This document shows positions 34,429-41,971 of a DNA stretch of 64,000 nt, one piece after another; position 1 is the first letter of the stretch; each line of letters begins with the position of its first letter. The stretch comes from Candidatus Aenigmatarchaeota archaeon (GTDB taxonomy: Archaea > Aenigmatarchaeota > Aenigmatarchaeia > CG10238-14). Location: assembly GCA_018304545.1 (NCBI GenBank), contig JAGVVZ010000005.1, positions 23,707 to 87,706 of the forward strand, read 5' to 3'. The position numbers were made by a program, and so were the translations under genes. The notes beneath the pieces are model-generated. The model made no database searches. It had not been told where the DNA came from and saw only the letters and a list, made by a program, of their open reading frames with translations.

Positions 34429-36948
34429 TTATATCACTTGTGTTTGAGGCTCGGTTTGCGGTAGTTCTAATCCCAGTATTTTCGATTCGCCATCTTCCAG
34501 TGTGATCCCATACACTTTATCAGCTTCTTTGATCGTGTAATCGTTATGACTGATCACAATGAATTGTTCTTCTTTTGATAATTTTTTAACCAGATTGACA
34601 ATTTTTTTTGTATTAGGCTTATCCAAAAAAGCATCAACTTCATCAAGTATGTAAAACGGAGACGGTTTGTATAACTGAACACCAAATAAGAATGCCAGCG
34701 CAGCCAATGATTTTTCGCCTCCTGACATGGCATCAATGTTAACAAGGTTCTTTCCACCAGGACTAACCTGGATTAGTAGTCCGCTTTCAATATTCATTGG
34801 ATCTTCCAGTTCCAGTGACGACTCGCCGCCAGCAATTTCTTTAAAGACATTTTTGAAATTTTTATCTATACCTTTCAAGGTTTCATAAAAAACTTCCATT
34901 TTTTTCTCTTCGATTTTCTGTATCATTTCTTGAATTATGTTTTTCTCCTCATTTATTTTATCAAACTTATTTTTCAATTCATCAAACTCAAGTTTGAATG
35001 CATCATACTCTTCTATCGCTTTCAAATTAACAAGTCCTAGAGAATTTAATTCTCTTATAGCATTGTTGATGTGCACTTCTAGTATTTCGGGCCTGTCATC
35101 GATATAATCTATTTCACCATATTTTTCTACTTCCAGCTTGTAATTTTCTAACTCAGCCTCCATTTTTGCGGATTTAATTTTCAATTTGTTTATTTTGTTT
35201 TGCATTATGATTCTTATTTCGTACTTCTCCTTTCTCTTTAATTTCAATTCTTCTATTTTTTTGTCAATACCAGTTCTTTCATCTTCTAATCCAATTACTT
35301 CCTTCGCTTCTCTCTCTTCGCTTCTTCTTAAATCGTCTATTTTTCTGTTCAGCTGATCTATTTCAATCTTTAGGAAATTATTTTCCTCTTCCAACTCTCT
35401 TTTTGAATTTACATATTCTCTTATTTCGTTCTCATGTCCTAACATTTCTCTTTTCTGGTAATATCCGCCTATCATTGCGCCAGACCTTTCTGCTAAATCT
35501 CCATCTAGGGTAACCATTCTTATTTTTCCTATTCCAATCTCTCTTGCCACACCAAGATTTTCAACTATGATTGTGTCTCCAAAAACATGCTCAATCGCCG
35601 GCGCAAATTTTCTGTCGTATTTAATTAAGCTAGTTATTGATCCAACAACACCTGGTCTTTTTAACAATCTCATTTCTTCCGGCGATAATTTTCTTGGTTT
35701 TATTCTGTTTAGGGGTAAAAATGTAGCCCTTCCTAGTCTCTCTCTTTTCAGATAATTTATACACTCGGTGGCGATTAATGAGTTTTCCACAACTATATTT
35801 TGGAGTTTATTTCCGCCCGCGACTTCAATAGCAGTTTCATAATCCCTCGAAACTTTGATTAAATCTCCAACAACACCGTAAACGCCATCTTGTTTCAGGT
35901 TGAGTATTATCTTGACACCTTTGCTGAAATCTCTGATATCACCGAAAGATTCCAGTTTTTGTACAAGGCTGTTTATTCTTTCTGTTTCTCTTTCATTTGA
36001 TTCCACTTTCGTTTCATTCCTAAGGATTTTATTTTTTATATCTTCAATCTCTTGTCTTATGCTGCTCTCTCTTGATCGAACAAACATTTTATCAGCTATA
36101 TCTTCCTTCCTTTTCTCGTCTTGTTCTATTTCCGTTTCTATTTCTCTGATTTCGTTCTCTAATTTTTGTATTTCTTCTTCGTCGCTAGTAACCTCTTCAT
36201 TTGAGGTTTCATAATCTTTGTTCAATAATGAGAATCTTTTATGAGCCAGAGATGCTCGTAGCCTTTCGAGGTTTTGTTGTAAATCTTTGTATTTCAATGC
36301 CGTGTTTCTTTCATTTTCTAGCTGCACAAGCCTTTCCATTCTTTCAGAGATGACAATCTCCACCTCTTTCAATTTCTGTTCAACCTTTTCCAGATTGGCT
36401 AATGCCTTTTCTTTTTTTTCATTGTAATGCTTTATTCCGGCTATTTCATCTATGATTCCTCTTCTCTCTTCCGGGTCCATCTCGATAACTTGCGTAACAT
36501 CCCCCTGCATAATTATGTTATAACCATCTGGATGGATCCTAGCTGATGACAATAATTCTAGAATCTTTTCTCTGGTAGTTGTACTTCCGTTTATTTTGAA
36601 TAGGCTCATTCCTTGTTTGTTTACTTTTCTTGTCACCGCTACTTCCTCTTCGTCAAACGGAAATATTTTTTTAGAGTTGTCAAACCACAGCGTGACAGCA
36701 GCGTAATCTGCTGGTGGGTTCCCATCGTGTCCATGATAAATCAATTCATGGAGCCTGTCAGCTCGTAATGATTTAGCAGAACTTCTGCCTAACGCGAAGC
36801 TAATAGCGTCTGCCACGTTGCTCTTGCCTGATCCATTCGGACCGCATATACAAACAAATCCGTCAAAAAAAGGTATAGATATTTTTCTCCTAAATGATTT
36901 GAATCCCTGAAGTGTTATTCTTGTGAGTTTGGTGCCGAGCTCATTCAT
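34429..36948 (-). CDS. smc: Chromosome partition protein SMC with shortened coiled-coil arms
   Basis: Walker A GPNGSGKSN is at residues 36-44, the signature motif MSGGEKSLAALA lies near 725 and Walker B is FYILDEVDAFLD. The hinge ('GVYGVVGDLI' to 'RSGAMIGGYYQKR') is at about residues 345-510. The arms span only about 170-340 and 510-690, roughly 170-180 residues each, where SMC proteins normally have about 300 or more. The total is 839 against the usual 1150-1200 residues. The frame is continuous, so this is not an obvious truncation. It forms an operon with scpA. Confidence 0.95.
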   Translation of the reverse strand: MNELGTKLTRITLQGFKSFRRKISIPFFDGFVCICGPNGSGKSNVADAISFALGRSSAKSLRADRLHELIYHGHDGNPPADYAAVTLWFDNSKKIFPFDEEEVAVTRKVNKQGMSLFKINGSTTTREKILELLSSARIHPDGYNIIMQGDVTQVIEMDPEERRGIIDEIAGIKHYNEKKEKALANLEKVEQKLKEVEIVISERMERLVQLENERNTALKYKDLQQNLERLRASLAHKRFSLLNKDYETSNEEVTSDEEEIQKLENEIREIETEIEQDEKRKEDIADKMFVRSRESSIRQEIEDIKNKILRNETKVESNERETERINSLVQKLESFGDIRDFSKGVKIILNLKQDGVYGVVGDLIKVSRDYETAIEVAGGNKLQNIVVENSLIATECINYLKRERLGRATFLPLNRIKPRKLSPEEMRLLKRPGVVGSITSLIKYDRKFAPAIEHVFGDTIIVENLGVAREIGIGKIRMVTLDGDLAERSGAMIGGYYQKREMLGHENEIREYVNSKRELEEENNFLKIEIDQLNRKIDDLRRSEEREAKEVIGLEDERTGIDKKIEELKLKRKEKYEIRIIMQNKINKLKIKSAKMEAELENYKLEVEKYGEIDYIDDRPEILEVHINNAIRELNSLGLVNLKAIEEYDAFKLEFDELKNKFDKINEEKNIIQEMIQKIEEKKMEVFYETLKGIDKNFKNVFKEIAGGESSLELEDPMNIESGLLIQVSPGGKNLVNIDAMSGGEKSLAALAFLFGVQLYKPSPFYILDEVDAFLDKPNTKKIVNLVKKLSKEEQFIVISHNDYTIKEADKVYGITLEDGESKILGLELPQTEPQTQVI

Positions 36949-36996
36949 GCTTAAAAAATAGGCGGAATTTTATTAAATTGTTTTGCTTTTCAGTAG

Positions 36997-37245
36997 TTAA
37001 GCGAAAATATTGCTTATTAGAAGAAAAATTATAATCCATGTGAATAGGTAAGTTGAAAGTCCATCCGCAATTAAGGTTTTTATTTTGTTGCTGTCTTTAG
37101 ATTTGTTCAACAATGGAATAAGTGTTAACAGATAAAATCCAATCAATATAGAAAACAACAAAAAAACGTTCTCAATCACGGGGGAGATGGACCCTATTGC
37201 TATGCCCAATATAAGATATACTATTGCCATTTTTCTTGTTTCCAT
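36997..37245 (-). CDS. Small membrane protein, three helices
   Basis: The 82-residue hydrophobic protein has about three transmembrane segments separated by a short charged loop (KSKDSNKIK). It lies just upstream of smc on the same strand and diverges from a membrane-protein array. No family recognised. Confidence 0.6.
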   Translation of the reverse strand: METRKMAIVYLILGIAIGSISPVIENVFLLFSILIGFYLLTLIPLLNKSKDSNKIKTLIADGLSTYLFTWIIIFLLISNIFA

Positions 37246-37310
37246 GGATAATTAATAGACTTTAAATTTAAAAAGAAACATTTTAAGTTGGAAATTTTAA
37301 GTTATATTTG

Positions 37311-37697
37311 ATGGTAAACGAAATTAGTAAATTTCTTGGATTAATTTCAAAGTACATAGGCGTAGATAAAGTATTGCTGACACCTATAAACTTCTTTAAA
37401 GCATTATTGATTCCGTTTTTTATTTGGTGGTACGGTATTTATGAATTTCTGAACGAAATGAAGTTTTTTGGCGGTAGTGTCGTAAGCGTATTATTGGCTG
37501 GATTATTGTCAGTATTAGCTATAAAATCATTCTCCTTTTTGGTCACATGGACATGGCTGAGCGCATTGGTGCCTCTTGGGTATTTGTTATTTATGAAATT
37601 CAGGATGAACTTGATTTTGGTTTTAGTGATCATGGGTGCTTATTTTTTATTCAATTTAATTGCCATAGATTTTATAGCAGAGATGACCTTTAAGTAA
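37311..37697 (+). CDS. Multi-pass membrane protein, first of a second array
   Basis: The 128-residue protein has about four transmembrane helices. The stretch 'ALLIPFFIWWYGIYEFLNEM' followed by KFFGG resembles the 'P.f...hYGhL...KhhG' signature of the 3222-4942 paralogs. ATG 37311 is preferred to an in-frame TTG at 37308. It opens a series of four same-strand membrane genes. Function unknown. Confidence 0.7.
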   Translation: MVNEISKFLGLISKYIGVDKVLLTPINFFKALLIPFFIWWYGIYEFLNEMKFFGGSVVSVLLAGLLSVLAIKSFSFLVTWTWLSALVPLGYLLFMKFRMNLILVLVIMGAYFLFNLIAIDFIAEMTFK

Positions 37698-37750
37698 CGA
37701 ATTGTCCTAGGTTTATTTATTTGAAATACTAAAAATAAAAAAGATAGAAT

Positions 37751-38491
37751 ATGGTATACTCTGCAAATGTTATGCGCGCTCTTATGGGCATCAAAAAAGC
37801 CACACCATTTATAATGATTCTTTTAATATTGTTTATAGGCTTTTGGTCTGTGGTATACTCTAGTGTTACATATCATCCAGGTAGCCTACAAAAAACAAAA
37901 ATACCGCGTCCAGTTTATAGTATCATGCTGATTATGGGATTTCCTGATGAATGGTTATTTTTTCCAGCTATCATCTATGTCGGTTTAATCCCATTCTTAA
38001 TCCTGTCTGTATCGATATATGGGGTCTTAAATGATATTGTAAAGCTTTTCAACCAAAATTTAAACATGATTTTGGGATTTTTAATTACTGTTACTATAAT
38101 TCCAATGGGTCTTTTTACTCGAATGGTCTCTTTTGTTCTTTCTACATGGACAATGTTATGGTTCGGTATAATGGCAAGCATACTATTTTTGAATGTGATT
38201 ATTCATTTCTGGGGTAGAATGAGCGGATTTGGTTTTATGGAAGAGCTTGAAGATAATTTGAATAAAGATAAACTAGAGGTCCAATATACTCAACTTCTGG
38301 TAGAAGCGGGAGATATGATAAAGGCAGCCCAGGCAATTGGAAACCCTCAAGTTGCAGCTTTGGCTGTTAGGGCCGAAGGAAAACTTAATGCAGCTTATAA
38401 TACTAAAATTTTGTATAATACATCAAATAATATTTCGGATTTAAAAAGAGCGATTAGTCTCTTGAATGAAGCAAAACAGGTGTTAGGATAA
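37751..38491 (+). CDS. Multi-pass membrane protein with a C-terminal helical domain
   Basis: The 246-residue protein has about five transmembrane helices. The core 'LIPFLILSVSIYGVLNDIVK' followed by LFNQNLN aligns by eye with 'IVPFLISFTIFFGALSIVKI' of the next gene and with the 3.2-4.9 kb paralogs. The last 65 residues are soluble amphipathic helices rich in Ala, Gln and Asn, reminiscent of a TPR-like or stalk domain. The stop overlaps the next start (TAATG). Unknown family. Confidence 0.72.
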   Translation: MVYSANVMRALMGIKKATPFIMILLILFIGFWSVVYSSVTYHPGSLQKTKIPRPVYSIMLIMGFPDEWLFFPAIIYVGLIPFLILSVSIYGVLNDIVKLFNQNLNMILGFLITVTIIPMGLFTRMVSFVLSTWTMLWFGIMASILFLNVIIHFWGRMSGFGFMEELEDNLNKDKLEVQYTQLLVEAGDMIKAAQAIGNPQVAALAVRAEGKLNAAYNTKILYNTSNNISDLKRAISLLNEAKQVLG

Positions 38492-38808
38492 TGCCAATAC
38501 TAAACTATCCAACTAATAGCATACTTTTTGGACTAATCGTACCCTTTTTAATATCTTTCACCATTTTTTTCGGAGCCTTATCAATAGTGAAAATTTTTGA
38601 TAAAAAAATCAATTTAGTATTGTCGATTATAATATCATTATTTGTATTAAATTCTGGTTATTATGATAGAGTAATAGCAGTTGTGGGGACAGGCAATATG
38701 CTGATATTTTTTGCTCTCATAATCATAATAACGATTTTAATCGTAAAGAATGTTAAAAACAAATTCTCTCCATCAAGTACTTCTATATTTTATTTTATGG
38801 GTGTCTAA
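38491..38808 (+). CDS. Small multi-pass membrane protein of the same array
   Basis: The 105-residue protein has three to four transmembrane helices. The signature 'VPFLISFTIFFGALSIVKIF' with DKKIN following is the clearest link between this array and the paralog trio at 3222-4942. It overlaps the upstream gene and the next ATG follows directly. Function unknown. Confidence 0.68.
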   Translation: MPILNYPTNSILFGLIVPFLISFTIFFGALSIVKIFDKKINLVLSIIISLFVLNSGYYDRVIAVVGTGNMLIFFALIIIITILIVKNVKNKFSPSSTSIFYFMGV

Positions 38809-39267
38809 ATGGCTATACCGATATTAAGTAATATTTTGTCCCTTCCTCAGATTCCATACATCTCTTTTATTTTGATCATTTTTAGTTTGTTAAATTTTCT
38901 TAGGATTCTAGGCAAAGTTCTTAGTTTCATTGCCGCTATCGTGTTGACATTTCTAATATTCAAATTCGGAATATACTCACAATATCTTTCAGTAATACCA
39001 TCTTCGTTCCTCCCGTTCTTAGGATTAGGTCTTCTTGTAGTTTCAGTATTTTCGGGACCGAAGAAGAAACAGCAATTAGGACCGATAGGTCAAACACCAG
39101 TTCAATTTGGAGAACTGACTAGACTGATGAACGATGAAAAAAAATTGGAGAGAAAATACTACTGGTTTTTAAGCAAAGGATGGTCTTTCCCCGCTTATAT
39201 GACTCAAAGAAAATTGTTAGGGATCAGGAACAGAATAGAAAAATTAAGAAGAAACGTTGGAAAATAA
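38809..39267 (+). CDS. Membrane protein with a basic cytoplasmic C-terminal helix
   Basis: The 152-residue protein has about three transmembrane helices (residues about 10-90). A soluble C-terminal domain of about 60 residues is rich in Lys, Arg and aromatic residues ('KKLERKYYWFLSKGWSFPAY'). It is the last gene of the array and ends next to the stop of the convergent ORFan. No family recognised. Confidence 0.68.
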   Translation: MAIPILSNILSLPQIPYISFILIIFSLLNFLRILGKVLSFIAAIVLTFLIFKFGIYSQYLSVIPSSFLPFLGLGLLVVSVFSGPKKKQQLGPIGQTPVQFGELTRLMNDEKKLERKYYWFLSKGWSFPAYMTQRKLLGIRNRIEKLRRNVGK

Positions 39268-39268
39268 T

Positions 39269-39874
39269 CTAAACTCCAAACACGAGTCCTAAAGAAATAG
39301 CTACTCCGGGTGCATATCCATATCTTGCTTCTGCTTGAGTTCTAACCTTTTTCGCATATGGCTTTGCGCTTCCTTCTGCTTTGGCTCCTTTTAGAATATC
39401 TTCTCTCATGAAATATATTTCATTGATTAAATAAGCCGGTAGTAAATCCATTATTTCTGTCGGATCAAATTCGGAAAGTACTTCCCATATTGCAATAGGT
39501 ATTGTTTTTACTATACCTCTATCCTTCAAATGTTTTCTGAAATAATCTACTTTTCTTCCAGCAGTAGCTTCTGCGACTTCTTGAGCAGCTTTAATATAAG
39601 GAGCCAGATAAGGAGCTACCGCTTCAGCACCCAAAGCACCCAGGCTTATGAGCAAATCAACTGCATCAACGTAGAAAGCTTCCTTCAGTCTAGGTAAGTA
39701 TCTTTGAACATTTTTCATTACAGATGCCCTATAAGAAGGATTTTTTAAATATGTTTTTAATCTGGGATCTAAACCTAATAGATCAACAACGAAGTATGAA
39801 ACAGCATAATCGATACCTCTCTTTGCAAAATTAATTCCGAACTGTACTAATATTTCCTTAATATAATCAGACAT
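39269..39874 (-). CDS. Ala-rich ORFan protein with possible C-terminal hydrophobic helix
   Basis: The 201-residue protein is mostly helical, without a signal peptide. The segment 'AAQEVAEATAGRKVDYFRKH' near residue 92 resembles 'GVAERAGEATARRVDAIHDY' in the ORFan at 40307-40681, so the two may be distantly related. A Gly/Ala/Val-rich hydrophobic C-terminus could insert in a membrane. No known family. Confidence 0.62.
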   Translation of the reverse strand: MSDYIKEILVQFGINFAKRGIDYAVSYFVVDLLGLDPRLKTYLKNPSYRASVMKNVQRYLPRLKEAFYVDAVDLLISLGALGAEAVAPYLAPYIKAAQEVAEATAGRKVDYFRKHLKDRGIVKTIPIAIWEVLSEFDPTEIMDLLPAYLINEIYFMREDILKGAKAEGSAKPYAKKVRTQAEARYGYAPGVAISLGLVFGV

Positions 39875-39921
39875 TAGATACCAACTATATTTTTATTTGT
39901 GCAAATATATAATTTATTATT

Positions 39922-40299
39922 ATGAAAATGGGCGAATGTTCGATCAAGGACGAGTATGTTGTTTGTAAACCAGACGATTCTTTATTGAAATATACCGATA
40001 AAATAAGAAGAAGTTATTTTGCTATTGTTACTAAGGATAAAAAACCGGTTGGTATTGTGACGCAGAACGACGTGTTGAGAAAAGTTTTAGGTAAAAAAAT
40101 GGATATCAAAAAGGTTAAAATGAAAGATATAATGTCGAAACCTCTGGTAACAGCTAGCGTTAATGATGATATAAAAAAAATAACTAAAATTATGGTAAAG
40201 AAGAATTTCCTGAGTATCCCGGTAGTGGATAAGAGTAAAAAATTACTTGGGGTCGTAACTCTTTTTGATGCTCTTAGAATGTGTAAGATGAAGAAATGA
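39922..40299 (+). CDS. CBS-domain pair protein
   Basis: The 125-residue protein consists of two CBS motifs forming one Bateman module. The repeats are visible as 'KKPVGIVTQNDVLRKVLGK' and 'KKLLGVVTLFDALRMCK'. Such modules sense adenine nucleotides or SAM. It stands alone between two minus-strand ORFans. Ligand and partner unknown. Confidence 0.88.
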   Translation: MKMGECSIKDEYVVCKPDDSLLKYTDKIRRSYFAIVTKDKKPVGIVTQNDVLRKVLGKKMDIKKVKMKDIMSKPLVTASVNDDIKKITKIMVKKNFLSIPVVDKSKKLLGVVTLFDALRMCKMKK

Positions 40300-40306
40300 G
40301 TTCTTA

Positions 40307-40681
40307 TTATGCTGCTGCTTCTGCATGAGCAAATCTTTGCTGTTGTCTGATATCTAATATACTATTAATGAACGCACCTATACTTACAAGACCATCTCTA
40401 AACCTTTGCCGCGAGTCTTCATATCTTTGTTCCAGTCTTGCAACCATAGAATCGTAAAAGGCTGTTGAAGCAGTTATATAATCATGAATCGCATCAACTC
40501 TTCTAGCTGTTGCTTCTCCTGCTCTTTCTGCAACACCTCTCGCTATTCCATATATGTCATCTACATAAGATCTTACAAAAGGAAGGAGATACCAATTTGC
40601 TGGAAGATATGGGGCTATCCTTAATGAAGTTAAAGCTGCTCTATTCATAAAAGGTAATTTCCCAGTGTTTTCATCTGCCAT
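40307..40681 (-). CDS. Helical ORFan protein
   Basis: The 124-residue protein is helical and rich in Ala and Arg, with no transmembrane helix or signal peptide. The segment around residues 50-65 resembles part of the ORFan at 39269-39874. A TATA-like TTTAAATAC lies about 20-28 bases upstream of its ATG, so it is probably transcribed from its own promoter. No family recognised. Confidence 0.6.
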   Translation of the reverse strand: MADENTGKLPFMNRAALTSLRIAPYLPANWYLLPFVRSYVDDIYGIARGVAERAGEATARRVDAIHDYITASTAFYDSMVARLEQRYEDSRQRFRDGLVSIGAFINSILDIRQQQRFAHAEAAA

Positions 40682-40699
40682 AGTGCTATATATGCAAAA

Positions 40700-40709
40700 A
40701 AATGTATTT
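40700..40709 (-). promoter_or_regulatory. TATA-like element of the helical ORFan
   Basis: The minus strand reads TTTAAATAC about 20-28 nt before the ATG at 40681, suggesting a leaderless transcript. Position is good to a few bases. Confidence 0.45.
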
Positions 40710-40856
40710 AAAGCTATCTAGAGTCCTTTTTTTGGCATTCTTGATTTCTGTCAGTAATCAACTATAATTGCATTTGGAATTTTTGTCTCATTTCTTTAGG
40801 AATAAATCTAAAATTACTGTTATTTTTGGAACGCATATTTTATTTACTTCTAAGTA

Positions 40857-40868
40857 GTTATTTAAACA
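40857..40868 (+). promoter_or_regulatory. TATA-like element of the putative metalloprotease gene
   Basis: GTTATTTAAACA lies 21-32 nt upstream of the ATG at 40889. It matches the TTTAAA-type elements seen before other genes here. Confidence 0.45.
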
Positions 40869-40888
40869 ATTTTTGATAAAAATTAATC

Positions 40889-41962
40889 ATGTTAAGAAGA
40901 AAAAACGATTCGCAAGTATTGGAAGAAGAATTGTTTGAGAAAGAACATCCAGTATCAGACGGAAATGGAGTTTATGACAGACAAACAGTTCAAGCCGATG
41001 CGAATGTTAGCTCATTACCTTTAGTTGATCCTCAGTCAATTTACGGAACACTAACTATTTCAGGACCATTTTCTGATGTATCTCAATTTACAATTGTTGA
41101 ACCACCAAAATACTCAGAAGCCCCTTCTGTTAATTCTTTATTACCAGCTAGACCTGTGTTTAGAGACAGCGACTTTAAATTAAGTTTAGATCATAGCTTG
41201 GCCAATTCAGTTACAGCTTTATATTTTGTTGCTCCTCCAGAAGTATTAGCTCAATTACATCAAGGAGAATTGAACGTTCCTAAAGATCAGATGGTAAATG
41301 ATTTGCCTCCAGAATTAGATAGATATCAAGTTGATGCACTTGAACAAACTGCAACTTGGTTAAATGTACCGACAATCTATCCAGAATATACACGCATCTC
41401 GGAATTGCCGTATGGTGTTTTGGGAGTTACTTATTTCTTGCCAACTGGGGAAACAAGAGTTGAGTACAGCCCAAAAGTTCTTAGATTAGATGTTCAGTAT
41501 CAACACGGTGTCATAGATCACGAGTCATTCCATGTCGAATCTCATGCTTTGTATGGACCAACATTAATTGAAATTTTACAAATTGTTGCTTATTATGACA
41601 AGCATGGAACAGGAAATAAAAAACAAATAGAGGTCGGAAGAGCTTTGATTGAGGGTTTAACTCAGGTATCAGTTAAAAAAAGAACTGGATATATGCCACC
41701 AGCTTATGCGAGAGAGGTACAGTTAGTTGACGATTTAGATAATGCGCTAAGAGATTTAGGACGTGAATATAAAGCACACTCTGTTTTATCATTATTTTAT
41801 TTAGCGCACACCGAGGGACTTCAAGAGATGTTCAATATACTACAGGAACCACAAATATTGCCAATAATAACTAATTATTGTCGTGATATTTATGATAGAG
41901 TTTATGCAGCAATGTATCCAAACTTTAGTCAACCATCATATGCTAGTGTTTTTCTCAATTAA
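40889..41962 (+). CDS. Putative zinc metallopeptidase (gluzincin-like) of unknown family
   Basis: The 357-residue protein has HESFH (HExxH) at about residues 215-219 and, about 35 residues later, 'ALIEGLTQ'. The latter fits the E-G motif that supplies the third zinc ligand in gluzincins. The first about 110 residues are polar, Ser/Pro/Asp-rich and probably disordered. There is no signal peptide. The flanking C-terminal helices would complete the peptidase fold. No close family recognised; it sits at the end of an ORFan-rich island. Confidence 0.65.
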   Translation: MLRRKNDSQVLEEELFEKEHPVSDGNGVYDRQTVQADANVSSLPLVDPQSIYGTLTISGPFSDVSQFTIVEPPKYSEAPSVNSLLPARPVFRDSDFKLSLDHSLANSVTALYFVAPPEVLAQLHQGELNVPKDQMVNDLPPELDRYQVDALEQTATWLNVPTIYPEYTRISELPYGVLGVTYFLPTGETRVEYSPKVLRLDVQYQHGVIDHESFHVESHALYGPTLIEILQIVAYYDKHGTGNKKQIEVGRALIEGLTQVSVKKRTGYMPPAYAREVQLVDDLDNALRDLGREYKAHSVLSLFYLAHTEGLQEMFNILQEPQILPIITNYCRDIYDRVYAAMYPNFSQPSYASVFLN

Positions 41963-41971
41963 TTGATTTTA

